Shown here: positions 10,587-22,809 of the stretch, piece after piece | Layout of the letters: the number at the start of each line of letters is the position of its first letter | Position numbering within the stretch: the first letter of the stretch is position 1 | Source: Saccharina japonica | Taxonomy: Eukaryota > Sar > Phaeophyceae > Laminariales > Laminariaceae | DNA: 64,000 bases | Direction: 5' to 3' | Assembly (NCBI GenBank): GCA_008828725.1 | Contig: MEHQ01003247.1 | Span: 320,168-384,167 of the forward strand | Position numbers and translations under genes: made by a program | The notes under the pieces: generated by a model | What the model was told of the DNA's origin: nothing | The model's input: only the letters and a program-made list of their open reading frames with translations | The model's database searches: none

Positions 10587-10933
10587 GTAGCCTCCTCCTT
10601 GTCCACGAGGTCAAAGTGCCTGTTCAGCTGCCGTAGTACGAGAGTTAGTGCGTCAGTTTCCGTACCTTTGTCCTTGAGGGCTCGCGACACCTGCCTAAAA
10701 TAATTGTCCATCAAGATAGTGAGGGGGGCGGTCGTAAGCTTGTCAGGCGTGATGACACGCACGAAGGGTTTCTTGAGGGTGTACTCCGTGCCGGGGATCC
10801 ACGTAGCGGATCGCAAGCCTTCTGGGTTGGGCTCGTTGCACACTATGATATTGTCGGAGAGGGGTAACTTAACCGAGAGAGTGGGCTGATGCGCGTCTTC
10901 CGACGGGTTTATCGAGGAGGGAAAAGTGAGGGG
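10583..10933 (-). CDS. Unrecognised ORF, upstream member of an ATGA overlap
   Basis: Open after an in-frame TAA at 10936-10934. The same frame is open again upstream of that stop, ending AYVTFDLKDIACI, so the stop may be a decay mutation in a longer gene. The body reads LSVKLPLSDNIIVCNEPNP, then KKPFVRVITPDKLTTAPLTI and ends LNRHFDLVDKEEAT. Balanced composition and absence of low complexity suggest real coding ancestry. Its TGA overlaps the ATG of the next ORF. Confidence 0.4.
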   Translation of the reverse strand, partial: PLTFPSSINPSEDAHQPTLSVKLPLSDNIIVCNEPNPEGLRSATWIPGTEYTLKKPFVRVITPDKLTTAPLTILMDNYFRQVSRALKDKGTETDALTLVLRQLNRHFDLVDKEEAT

Positions 10934-11936
10934 TTATATGCAAGCAATGTCCTTGAGGTCGAAGGTAACGTACGCTCGTCGCACGGCGGAGGTATGCCTG
11001 GCCTCGGCAGCTGGGGTGGTAGCATCTATCGCGGGTGTTCGAGCATGGGAAACGTTAGATGACACGGGCTTGTCGGGGTCATCGGGCATGGTCAGTCGGC
11101 TAAGAAGCTCGACAGAGGATGCTAAATCCACAAAAGAAGGTGCCACTTGCCTCTTTACCGCTCACGATAGTGGTCTCGTGTCCGACAACGCCCTTGCCGT
11201 GATCCTCCAAGGCGCTGGAGCTGCCAGCTCCGTAGGCACCTTCCTGTGAGTGGCCCCGGTGCCTTCCATGGCCGCCACTCGAGAAGTGGTCGTGTCTCCC
11301 CTTTCTGCGGCTCCGGCGGTTGCCACCGCCTCCCGAGCCACCTCCTCATGTACGGTGATGGAAGCCTCTACCACTGCCGCTGTCACCGTCACCTAAGCCA
11401 CCTCCTTTCCCCCCGGAGTGTTGATGGAAGCCTCCGTGGCCGTTGCTATCGCCACTTGTGGCACTTCTCCAATGATCGCGGCCTCCTACCCTGTGGTCCC
11501 GGCTGTCGGTGCGCGACGAGAGGCACGCTTGGTTGTTTTTGTCTTCCTGGGGAGTACGCCAAACAACGCCGGGGGAGTCGTCATGCGCGCGCTGAAGGGA
11601 ATCCCCAGGCGCATGATGATTTATGTAGGCCGTTGAGTCGGCCAAGAACCGTCCGCCATCAGCTTCCACTCCCTTCGGACGGGCAGGAGGTACTCGTTCA
11701 TCAGCCCTAGCAGGAGAACGCTCTGGACACCCCGACTGATGCTGCATCGTCGGTGAAAGCTGTTCGGGGTGCATTCACCATGCAGGCGACGCTGCCTGGC
11801 AGCAAGGCGGTGCCGCTTTATCTACGTTGGCGCGTCGTGGTGGACACCGCGCTGGGGGGGGCTACGTGGACGTAGGGAGCGGGTCCAAACGGACAACCAG
11901 AGCGGTGGATGTGGCCGGCGCGGGGTGTAGATCAGC

Positions 11937-12300
11937 CAGTGCAGGGGCCGTGGTGGCGGAGATGGAAGCAGGCGGCGCTGAGCTTGCCGCGGCACCTGCC
12001 TTTCCGCGGTGCCCCTTGGTATGATTTGCTCGGAATTTTTGCAGTGCCTCCAGAGCGCGTCACGAGTTTGGCCGCCTGAGATACGCGCTTGGCGGACGCG
12101 ACGGCGCCTGTTGCCTCAGCAAGTTTAGCCTTGCGGCGGAGAATCGTCTCCATCGCAGCAACATGGACGGCTTCAGCCCGCGCCAAAGCCTGCTTGGCCA
12201 CTGAACTATTGGCGTGACGGCGGGCCGAGGCCTGTGCGCTGATCTCGGCAGTGTGGGTCAACATGATCGCCGAGTTGGCCGCGATGGCGGCCTTGAACAG
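11937..12300 (-). CDS. Ala-rich helical segment (fragment)
   Basis: Minus-strand reading from about 12300 gives LFKAAIAANSAIMLTHTAEI and continues through an Ala/Lys/Arg-rich region with heptad-like spacing (SVAKQALARAEAVHVAAM, then RRKAKLAEATGAVASAKR). It looks like a coiled coil. It is out of frame with the Gln-rich segment just upstream (12575-12366), which suggests a frameshift between them. Unrecognised. Confidence 0.35.
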
Positions 12301-12633
12301 TCCGGGAAGGCATTGGGTGCCTCGTGGTGTGTGAGACCGGCAAACATGGTCGTGCCAGACGAAGCCTACAAGGGAGGGAGTGGCTGCTGTCCGGGCTGTC
12401 GCTGCTTATGTTGCATCTGCTGCTGGCGCTGGCGCTGTTGCCACAGCAGCGCTTCCTCCCTTTGCAACTGCTGAGCAGTGCCGGGCGGAGACAGGATGTC
12501 CCGCTGTTGGACGCCTGCAGCCAGTAAGATCAGCTCTACCTTGAGCATGGCGTCCGTCGAGTTGGGGGGGTTCACAGTCGACGAGCCCCGGCGGAGTGGA
12601 GGGGATGTCGAAGTGGAGAGCCCCCGACGGAGA

Positions 12634-13443
12634 TCAGTGTTCCGAGCCAGGGCTCAACCGGCGGCTACGGGGCGTCGAGCCGTACTCTCGCGTCTCCTTG
12701 ATGGGCGACGTGCCTGAGCTGGCGGAGCAGGCGCCTGACAGGGTCATACGAGCGGGAGGGGAAAGCGTAGGGGCAGAGTACAAAAGCGTCTGGTAAAAAT
12801 ACGAGCGAAGACAATTGACAGGCGAGGCGTCGACACTACTGAGAGGCAAGACCACCACTGGGTCATAGATAGGAGTAGACACCATAGCAGAAGGTTGTAC
12901 AACCGCAATCAAGACAGCCGAAGCTGGTACAGCAGCAGTAACGGCGTGTCGTGCTACGCGATGAGCACTACGAGCAGTGGACTGGTGGATGTGAGAGACA
13001 TTCGGCGTGGGGGAAGGAGAGCCGCCTGGTGGGTATACACCCGCAGCATTTGTACCAACCGCGAGTGCATTCTGCTTCGACAGCGGCGCCTGTACTGAAC
13101 GCCCTATGAGGAGCACCGCCCACACCAGCAGCAGTAGTAGCACCAGCGTCCATGCTGAATGTGAACGTGTCACCATCTTGACGGGGTGAGGAGAAAACCC
13201 CCGAAAGGGATTCTCGCTCGCTGTCACCACAGCCTGAATCCGAGGAGGTAGACGCGAAGCAGGCCTAACACTTAAGGAGCTGCCACGAGCAGCGGGCGAA
13301 ACCAAGGCCGGTGAGTCCTCGTGGGTTGCAGATGAAGATCGAGCGGTGCGATGTCCCCGGCCAGGAGCGGCCGCTGTAGTGAAGAGGGGCTGCGGCGGAG
13401 GGCCTCTTGAAGAACTCGAAGACCTAGGAAACAAGTTCGCCAA
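12634..13443 (-). CDS. Unrecognised 269-residue ORF with one transmembrane segment
   Basis: The longest uninterrupted ORF of the decayed cluster. The first roughly 90 residues are Ser/Pro/Arg-rich. A hydrophobic stretch (WTLVLLLLLVWAVLLIG, about residues 97-113) follows, then an Ala/Val-rich C-terminal part without cysteine motifs. The topology fits a single-pass membrane protein. The composition is partly driven by GC content, so it could be non-coding. Confidence 0.35.
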   Translation of the reverse strand: MANLFPRSSSSSRGPPPQPLFTTAAAPGRGHRTARSSSATHEDSPALVSPAARGSSLSVRPASRLPPRIQAVVTASENPFRGFSPHPVKMVTRSHSAWTLVLLLLLVWAVLLIGRSVQAPLSKQNALAVGTNAAGVYPPGGSPSPTPNVSHIHQSTARSAHRVARHAVTAAVPASAVLIAVVQPSAMVSTPIYDPVVVLPLSSVDASPVNCLRSYFYQTLLYSAPTLSPPARMTLSGACSASSGTSPIKETREYGSTPRSRRLSPGSEH

Positions 13444-14339
13444 CGGCCGGCCAGGGCACCTTACTTGGTCCCCAGAGCCGGACAGAAGCTTTCGCGAGCT
13501 GGGTAGAAGTAAAACGTAACCCAGGTTGGGCTAAACGCAAGCCAGGTAGAGGTGAACGCAAACCATGTAGAGAAGAGCGCCAGCTGCCCGAGACAAGCTC
13601 GGCAGTGCGGGGTGGCTTGCCTGGCAGAGCTCGTTCTGACGTGCCTCAAGGTGCGAAGGTTGGCGTGGAGTGGGGCAGGTTCGAAGGACAGAGGTTGTCC
13701 GTTGGCGCTGCGCCAGGCCTTTTCAGCAGGGTGCCTCGCTCCAGGGGGTGGTCTGATGCACGAAGTTCTCGACACACATCGCCGAGCCGTGAACGGAGAG
13801 CGGCAGGGGGAGACCCTGGGTTCCGTGTCTTGGTAGCTCCAAGACGAAAAATACCCTTCCCGCCCTTGAACCTCCATCGTGCGTGTGATGCGCAATCGAG
13901 CAGTTGGGAAAACAAAAACTGCACCCAAAATAAAATCGACACAAGGAGATAGAAAAAACACCGAAGGTGCAACAATGCCGAAAGTCAATTCTGAAGTTAG
14001 TTGTGTGGCGTGGGACACGGAGTACCTCTTGCCAGATTTTTCTATAGAACAGGTTCTCGTTGCTCACGTGTATTGTTTTCTCATATATATACGAAGAGCA
14101 GCTTTACTCCGTTCAGGGGGCAGTGGAAGACTAAATATGGCATTCGTCCCGCCCGTCCCCTGTTGTCGCATCTTAGATACGCTTCCCAAGAAGTACAGAA
14201 ACCTTCCCAATACCTGAACTCCGGTAGTTACCGGGGCTCTAAGGGTATTTGAAGGCAATACCTTAACATGAACCAGCTCCATTCAGAAATACAACATCGT
14301 GACTACCAGGTAAAACAGCAACATACTTCCGAGCAGCTT

Positions 14340-14602
14340 TGCACAAGGCCGTGTCTTTGGCGGTCAAGGATGGCATCTCAAAGGAAATGTCTCCAAGCGC
14401 ATTTTCGTGGCATTGCTGAGGAAATCGGGCATTTCCCCTATGGCAAACGCGGCCGTCCGTGCCACGCTCAAGGCGGAGATGGCTACTACGGTGCAGGCCT
14501 CCCTGGCGACAGCTAAGACCAGAGGGGCGAATGTCCTCACGGACTCCTTGAAGCTCCAGCGCTGGTGGGGGCGACCAAGGTGTGGATGTGCGTCCCCCTG
14601 AC
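14340..14602 (+). other. Coding-like segment, unrecognised
   Basis: Plus-strand frames here are protein-like: VALLRKSGISPMANAAVR followed by ATLKAEMATTVQASLATAK and a stop at 14600-14602. A neighbouring frame is open upstream (FRAALHKAVSLAVKDGISKE), so a frameshift near 14390-14410 is possible. Possibly another relic of the decayed cluster to its left. Confidence 0.25.
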
Positions 14603-14649
14603 GACACGTGGAGCGTCGCAAACAACCGGGTTGATCGTGCTCGTTTATT

Positions 14650-17600
14650 ACGGTAAGCACATCAGAAACTCTTACTGTACGTCCACTACGAGTCCTACAG
14701 GTGTTAGTTTATCACGGTAAATGCGACAAACCTTGCACGGTTACCCAGCACCGAACACCACCCCCGAAAAAATGGAGTGGCAGATTAGACCCGTAGACCA
14801 ATAGAAGGCTTAATTCCAGATCGGGGCCGTTGAATCGGCGTTAAAAATGCTTTTCCGATTAAAAAAACATGGTTTTACGGCCAGACTACTGTAGCGTGGG
14901 AGCTACTAAATAGTATGATGGGAGCTCCTCACCATCCACCAACAGTTCCGAAAGTGCAGCCCCCCTCCCATAGGACCTGAGCCACGCCGAGCCCACCCCA
15001 ACGCACAACATCCTGCTGTCCTCCTTCCCGTGCATGCATGGTCCCCGGGCCTAGGGCGGGCTTTCGATGACAGATAGATAGGTAGGTCTCGCACGCGTGA
15101 CCACGTCGTCGTCAGGGTATCACCGCAATTTTGTCGGCCAAGATGCAGTAGGTAAAACACGGACGGTTCGATTGCGGCTCGACTTGCTTCTTCCCCACCC
15201 GGAGTTCCCAGCAACACATCACTACTATTATGTACCACCAGCACCAGCCACAGCAACAGCACCACCACCACCACCACCACCAGCTCCTGGAGCGGTGGCG
15301 GATGGCACCAATGGACTGGGCCACCTCCGCCTCCGTCGTGTCGACGCTGCTGAGCACGTCGCGGTTGGACCCGTCGCTCACAACAAGCAAAAGCAAAACA
15401 CGCCCTCCGCGGTGCGCGCGCTAGCGTGCGAGTTCGAGTCATGGCTAGGCATTTCGTGCTGCTCCCTGCCCCGAAGCTCGAAGGAGAAGAGATGCCGTCG
15501 CCAGCATCACCGCTTGCGGCCTCCCAAATAGAACAGCCACGGGGTGTGTATCAACGTTACCAAACCCAACCATGATGAGTCTCTCGGGAATTTGGAGATC
15601 GCGACCAGAGGCAAGGGGTCGGCAGCGAGAAGCATATTACTGTAGATACATGGTAAGACAGATGGGATTGGCATGTCGACGACGAAGAAGGAGGGTCTTG
15701 ATGGCGGCATTGCAACTTGAGGGGCCCCAAGAAAAAGCTGACGTGATCCCGCGCCCCCCGCCGCCACCGCCCGGCCCCTGTTGATGTTTTTTTCAAGAGC
15801 GGCGGCGCGGCCGACGGAAGGGGTCCAAGGCCGCCAACAAAGTTTCGAGTGACCCGACGATTGGTGGTCGCGACAGATCGAACGGAACGGTGGCGGTCGC
15901 CCAAGCGACGCGCGAGTGAGCGACTGCAGATTTGTAAGTAATACTACTGCTGTAGTCTACTGTATTGTTCATGCATACTACTGTACAACAGTAGGACTAC
16001 TGCTGCTACTACATACTACTGTAGAGCAGGGCAATCGTTGCCCTGCTGTTCCCTAGGTGTTGCCAATTCTGATAAGGTTGGACGGAGGTAATTATTTGTG
16101 CCCGTGCATCCGTCTCCCGCGGTTCAGTATCGCGGGCGTCCGTCCTTGCAGGCCTTTCCCAGCGAGCAGCAAGTCGCAGGTTCGTTTTGTAGTGTGTTGA
16201 GCGAGGTACGGCGTCTTCACCAATCTGTGACATCTAGCCGAGCTAGCCCAAAAACAACGCTGGCGGCGTATGCACGTAAGGTTTTTTTTTGGGGGGGGCG
16301 TGGGTTGGAGCCTCTTTGGACCCGGGGTCAGACAGACAGATAGACAGACAGGTTTGGAGTTTCCGATACAGAGAACCCTAGGTAAACCTAGAGAATACAT
16401 ACTACAGTACAACAGTACTGCTGCTGCTACCACAAATTGTTGTGCTCATGGCTTCGAATTAGTACTGTAGTGAGAGACCAACTCGTCGATTTCTTCAGTG
16501 CGACTGGATGCGAAGACGCAACGAGGTGGGTTTTCTTTGATGTCAAGCATCGACACTACTAAGGAAGTGGCAGTGGCAGATCAAAAAGGAAGGGGTGTAA
16601 CGAGTAACGAGGCAGTACCATCTAGGGGGCGGGGGCCTGTGGCCTTAGCAAAATACAAAGAAAACTGCTTTCAATGTAGATAGCAAGTGGTGGATGGATA
16701 ACGCCATTCTCGTTCCCGCCACCATGGCGTCGCATTCAATACATCATATCGTGCTCGGTCGGTTACTTACTCCCAAAAGGCGAAAATTCAAACATCGACG
16801 ACAGGTTTAGCCGGCGTCATCAATAAAGCAGTCGAACAACCAGTGGCCCCTCGGAGCACACACAACCCACGGACAGGGTACGAACACGTATGTATGCCCA
16901 GACACGCCCAAGGGGTAGGAACGAAACTCTCCGAAAACAACCAGCAGGCACGTAAGAGTTTTCTGCAAAGACAACGTTGTTGCTGTAGTCTATCCCCCCC
17001 CCCCCCCCCCCCCCCCCACCTCTCCCGCTTCTCCGTATCCCCAGCCCCTTTACCCTCTCGCCTCCACACCTTTAACCAATGTAATGATGGCCAATCTCTT
17101 GTCGAACTCCCAACAGGCCCCTAGCCTTCTCTGTTCCTCTCGCGCATGAATTTTTCATGTCTACTTGTAAGCCCGCCACAGCAAAAATAGTGACCGTGCA
17201 AATACACCATTCTCCTCCGATAACGGGGTTGCAACACTCACTTACGCATCATATATACGTACGCGAAGATGTCATAAAAGAGTCAAAAGATTGGAACAAG
17301 AAAAAAACGAACAACCTCGCCCGCGGCAAGCCAGACCCCCCCCCCCCACCCCCTCCAAAACGCCTCCAAAAGGAGCCATCGTCGACGGAACTCACTCCTA
17401 CGGCTTGAGTTTGAAGGACTATCTACCCAGGCCTCAGCAGGGCCGATCTCCCCGATCCTCCTACCATAACCCACCAAATCGCACCACGACCACGATGGAG
17501 TAGATAACCGTCGCCTCCCGTACGACCAAACACATCATCCCCCCTCCCCTCCCCTCCCCTACCCTCCGACCGCACATAGTATTCCCCTCCTCTCTTGACG

Positions 17601-18996
17601 CAAGACTCTCGGAACATGACTCACCACGGGCGCAAAAGCACACGCCTGCCTGTCTCCATTCTACCACAAAATGCACGTGTAGGAAGTAGAAATCCCTTTT
17701 TGATTCTTCGATGTTTCGGCCTCCCCTCCCCCCGCCCCTCGCCCCCTCCCCACCCCCCCCTTCCTGCACAGGTGGGCCCTAGGCCTGTGGTCCCCTACAT
17801 CAGTTACTCATGGATGATCCTTCAAACAAGAAAATATAGTGTTTGCTGGCTAGTGCGGATATTACCCTACCGCAAAACGCCTGCAAACTTTGCCCCTTCC
17901 CCCCGCCCCCCCTCCACCCACCCTCCCACACCCCCCGGCGTTCAGTACGGACACTGTCGGGTCATCGACGCTATGCACGAAAACGCGGCGCCGTTGCACA
18001 CAAAAATGGCTGGGCACGTGATCCTTGAGTCATGCAAAAAAACAGGTTGTACGGTCCGGGTTCGTTTTAAGGGGTTGACGTAGGTGGGCTCTGCTGCAAA
18101 CTAGGTGCTACGTCGAGGCCCTCTTCTCCCCCCCACACGGTCGGCAGACTCGTCATGATTAGCATCACGGCCGCCATCGCTACTTCGGTAGTACGCATGA
18201 CCATTATCAACATCATCAGCATCATCGTCCTCATTGTCAAGATCGCTACTAGCACGCATCACCGTCACCATATCAGCACCCACCAATGTAATACCACCAT
18301 CGTGACCACCAACCGTACGTACCACCGTCATGATCAGCACCACCGACGCATCCATCGTCGCAATATCACCGCCAACGTCTGCATGAATACGCCCATGACT
18401 TATCGCCAGCCATCGTGGATGAATCATCTCAACCATGAACACCGCGATCATCGCAACCGTTATCCATGATCATGTCCCCACCCCAGCCTACTCTCCTACG
18501 CGCTGGTGATCACTTCTACCCTGACTTAATCCCTAAAGCACACCCAATACCCAATAGAACCCCCCCTCCCCCCCCCCCCCCCCCCCTCCCTCCCCTCTCC
18601 GACATTCCGCCCTACACTCTCGAAACCCTCCCACACAGAAAAATCCCTTTTTCAACAAAGCCCCGACCCAGCGGAAACTCCAGCGAAATCGTCATCTCCT
18701 CACATTTTTCTCGTCTCCTCTCTTCCCTTCTTTACATCTCATTTTTATTTTTTTCTTAATATTTTACTCGTTTTATCCCCGACTCCTTAATATTACGTTT
18801 GACGCCCACCCCTTTTGCAAAAGCGGGTATGCTCCAAAAAAAGACCCCCCACCCCGTTTTGCACGCGCGCCCGGCACAGCTCAGTTCAGAGAAGACAGAA
18901 GAGAAGAAAAACGGAGTAAGACTATATTAAGAACTTGAGAAAAATAAGAAAGATAAAAGAAGGAAAGATTCAGGAAAAAAAGAAAGAAAGAAAAAA
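14650..18996. other. Gene-poor stretch with GC-rich and C-rich segments
   Basis: No gene could be supported. GC-rich, possibly exon-like patches occur at 15270-15520 and 15800-15920, but neither gives a recognisable protein with matched splice sites. C runs are at 16991-17018, 17338-17347 and 18559-18586. A CAT/ATC-rich low-complexity tract is at 18155-18460. Confidence 0.5.
18155..18460. repeat. CAT/ATC-rich low-complexity tract
   Basis: Irregular repetition of CATCATC, ACCACC and CATGAC triplets. The Ile/His/Met-rich ORFs read here follow from the repeat. Confidence 0.6.
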
Positions 18997-19104
18997 CTAG
19001 CTGTAGATGAGGCGGAGGATGTCGTTGTGCACGTAGTACGCGCCCGGGCCGGTACTTACGAGCTGAAACACCTGTAGGTAGTGGAGGGGGTTCCCGTTGT
19101 CGAT
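18997..19104 (-). CDS. NTF2: NTF2 exon 4 (terminal)
   Basis: 35 codons plus TAG, after acceptor GATGGCAG. Reads IDNGNPLHYLQVFQLVSTG and ends NDILRLIYS. An internal CTC|GTAAGT resembles a donor, but the open frame and family match show that it is coding. Confidence 0.95.
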   Translation of the reverse strand: MDNGNPLHYLQVFQLVSTGPGAYYVHNDILRLIYS

Positions 19105-22100
19105 CTGCCATCGGGTCAAGCAAGACAAAAATCGCAGCGGGCCGAAAACGAAGCACCGGATCGGACCGGATATCGGATACAGGGCAAATGGGGGAGGGGG
19201 AGAAGTTGAGACTTGGCACGCATGGACAGCAGGGAAGCAACTTGGCTTCATCGAGCAGGGGGGGACACTTGAGTTATCGAGGGAAGCAACCTGATTCCCG
19301 CAATACAGCAGGACACCAATTGGAAGCATCCCAGCACAACGCAGTGGCCGTTGCTGGAATCAACCCTTTGTGTCTGTCGTCAGTTTTCCCCAGGGAGAGG
19401 AGCAGTGCATGTTCACGTAGGGGGCGGACGTGTGAGAGCCCTTATCCCCTGGAGAAAGCCAGATGAGAAAATTCAAGAGCATCCGACACCAACACCATCG
19501 TGCGAACAATCCATACACAAAGACAAAGCGGGTCGCCTGCGCGAAAGGACCAACCAATCAAAGTGGCCCGCCCGCCAACGATCAACTACAGTAAATCGAA
19601 GTGGCTTGTTCGCCAACGACCAACGAAGCAAAGTGCCCCGCCAGCACAACGACCAACCAATCAAAGTGGCCCACCCGCCAACGACCAACCAATCAAAGTG
19701 GCCCACCCGCCGACGAAGAACGAATCAAAGGTGGCCTACCCGCCAACGATCAATCAATCAAAGTGGTCCGCCCGGCAACGAACAACCAGTCGAAGCGGCC
19801 CGCCCACCAACGACCAACCAATCAAAGTGACCCTCGAACAACCAACCAACCAAAAGCCAATGAAAGAGCCCCGCCAGCCAGCCAACAACAACCAATCAAA
19901 AGGAGCCCCAACCGAAACAAGACCAAACAGGCGCCAACTACGAAGCAACAACCAATCAGAATGGCGGCACCCCTAACCTAGCCGGCCGCAGCGATGCTGT
20001 CATCACAGAAAATAGACTACCCGTACCATAGCGTCCTTTAGTAAAAAAAAAGTTACCTTGAGGTTGCCGGTGACGACGGCGATGAGAGCAGTATTTGTCG
20101 TTCCCATCTGGACGTCCAGCGTGTCGGGCTGAAACTGCAAGTTACCGCCGAGGGCCTGACAGGGAAACAAAAACAGAGAGTAGGTGCGTGTTGTGTACAG
20201 CAGTAGGCGAGTGTTGCGTACAACAGTAGGTAGCATTTGTGTACATCAGTAGGCTACTGTTGTGCATAGGAGTAGGCGGGTGTTGTGTACAGCAGTAGGC
20301 GGGCGTTGTGTACAGCAGTAGGCGACTGCTGTGTAGCAGTAGGCGGGTGTTGTGTTCAGCAGTAGGCGGGTGTTGTGTACAGCAGTAGGCGGGTGTTGTG
20401 TGCAGCAGTAGGCAGCTATTGTGTATGATACAGCAGTAGGCGGGTGTTGTGTACAGCAGTAGGCGGGTGTTTGTATACATCAGTAGGCGACTGTTGTGTA
20501 TAGCAGAGGGCGGGTGTTGTGTACAGCAGAGGGCGGGTGTTGTGTACAGCAGTAGGCGGGTGTTGTGTACATCAATAGGCGACTGTTGTGTATAGCAGTA
20601 GGCGGGTGTTGTGTACAGCAGTAGGCAGCTATTGTGTACATCAGTAGGCGACTGTTGTGTATAGCAGTAGGCGGGTGTTGTGCGCAGCAGTAGGCGGGTG
20701 TTTGTGTACAGCAGTAGGCGGGTTTGTGCACAGCGCTAGGCGAGTACAAGACAAAAACGGGGCATGTACAGCAGTAGGCGGGTATTGCGTGCAGTAGGCG
20801 GGAATAGGCTAACAAAAAGGGACACGTGCAGTAGGTGGGTATTGTGTATAGCAGCAGGTGGGTGTTGTTTCCGGCAGTACGCGGGTGTTGCGTACCGTAG
20901 GCGGCCACCGCGTACGGCAGGTCGGTTTAGGACAAAAAAAGGACACGTCCACTAGGTGAGTGTTTTGTACAGCAATATGCAGGTTAATATACAGCAGTAT
21001 GCGGGTGTTGCCGACAGTAAGCGGGTGTAGTTTGCGGTAGGTGCGTCATGTGCACAGCAGGAGGTGTTGTGTGTAGCAGGCGGATGTTGCTGACAGTATG
21101 CGGATATTGTGTGCAGCTGGCGGTTGTTGTGTACAGTCCCCGGGTGTTGTGTACAGCAGTAGGTAAATGTTGGGTAAAGCACGCGGGTGTTATTGGGACA
21201 ACAGTTTGTGAGATTTACCCATTTCGCTTGTTTCGTTGAAAAAGAAAAAAAAGAAGGAAATCCCAGAATGCTGTTCGTATATGTTTTGCCTGCCGTTAAA
21301 ATACTGGACTAGATAATGGCCATGAGAACAACGACGACAACAACAAGAGCAGGAGCGCGCGGGGGGGTGTACTCGATATTCATGCATGGCCGTAGCCGTA
21401 TGGTCATAGACCCTCGCATCCCTGCAATGCTGGGACGGAGCATGTCGGGTTTTCACCGACCAGGTAGAGGGGGGGGTGTACTCGATATTAAGGCATGACC
21501 GTAGCCGTATGACCTTAGACCCTTGCATCCCTACAATGCCGGGACGGAGCATGTCGGGATGGGGGGGGGGTCGGAGATAAGCGACTGTAAGTCGTGTCCC
21601 TGACAAGAACAGAGGGGTGCACCACGACATGAGTACACCCCCCCCCCAGGCGAAAGTCAGCGTAGGGGTCGAGGGGGGGGGGGGGGATCCTGTGTTGATG
21701 TACTGTTGAAGTGAAAGGTGTCGGCGCCCTGCCCGCTCCCGAAGTTGGTGCGGAGGTTTGAAGTGCATTTCATCTGTTAAATTTAATGCTGAAGTTGACC
21801 CCCGCCCCCCCCCCCACACCCAACTCTATGGTCATAATGACTACGGCCCAGTGGGTGTATATGTTCCTCCAACATATATACCCCCCCCCCCCCCGCGAGT
21901 TCCACAGCTGTCCGGTTTTTCTTCAGTGCGTAGATATTCCTCCACTATCTACACACACACATCCCTGAGTTCCACAGCTGTCAGGTTTGTCTTCGCCTCG
22001 ATAAGGGATACAGATGTTTATCACACGCAGCTTGCAACAAAGATGAGTTTCGACGAAATCCTCGATACCACAGCTGTTGCTTTGCGGGGAACAACATCTG

Positions 22101-22777
22101 ACACCTGTGTATATATATACACCGATGCCACGCTCCTCAAAAACAAACCACTTGAACTTGACACGGCTGCAATGTCAACAACAGCAGCAGCAACAACAGC
22201 AACAACAACAAAATACCTACTGGACGTGGCACGTGTAAGTCCATTCTGATTAGTATATACTCCCACTCCCACCCCCCCCTTCTCCACCTTTCAATAGAGA
22301 GCTCCAAACAAAAAAAAAACAAAAAAAACTTACAAACTTCAACATAAAACCTAGACTTCAATTGTTAACTCCAACTTCAAACACAGACTACGCCCCCCTC
22401 GAAACGGACGCGTGGTCAACGGTCAAACTATTAAGGCAAGCACCAAACGTGGCTTGGTGGCTCTTTCTCTCCTTCTGATCTCTCTCCATTCCACTGACAT
22501 TGTCTTCGGCCCCCACTTCAACATCACGAGCCCATGGGAGCTTGAGCTGGGGGGGGGCGGAGGCACCATATAATATAGCACCGTCCGGCACAACGGCAGA
22601 GCTATAAATCGTCCGCAACAGCGGCAAAGCAAATATACAAATGGAAAAAATAAAACGCACCGCCTGAAGCGGCAGCAGCAGCAGCAGCAGCAGCAGTAGC
22701 AGTGATATTATGACGTTCCCACAAGAGGCGGGCCATACTATTAACGAGTATAAAATAAATTCAATTTAAAAAAAAAA

Positions 22778-22809
<32 letters not shown>

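Larger units (their letters stand above)
9420..13443 (-). pseudogene. Decayed, intron-poor ORF cluster of unknown origin (mobile-element- or virus-like layout)
   Basis: GC-rich and read on the minus strand, this stretch holds consecutive protein-like ORFs broken by frameshifts and in-frame stops. In transcription order they are a Ser/Pro/Ala-rich ORF with one membrane segment (13443-12634), a Gln-rich segment (12575-12366), an Ala-rich helical segment (about 12300-11937), low-complexity sequence, and two more conserved-looking ORFs that overlap by ATGA (10933-10583 and 10586-10272). A Pro-rich tail follows to 9420. No splice sites are needed to join them and no enzyme motif is visible. Such a layout is common in transposons and viral inserts, but I recognise none of the proteins. 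No long terminal repeats were seen at the edges. Confidence 0.45.

Noticed and set aside
9420-14075. LTR retrotransposon or full provirus
   Set aside because: No long terminal repeats, reverse transcriptase, integrase, protease or capsid motif could be read. Reported only as an unassigned decayed ORF cluster.
15097-15531. 144-codon Pro-rich ORF and its minus-strand partner
   Set aside because: Open in several frames at once, no splice borders that agree and no family resemblance. GC and CAC-triplet content explain it.
20142-20908. CRISPR-like array of regular repeats
   Set aside because: Units are contiguous 23-bp minisatellite repeats without unique spacers, in a eukaryotic intron.
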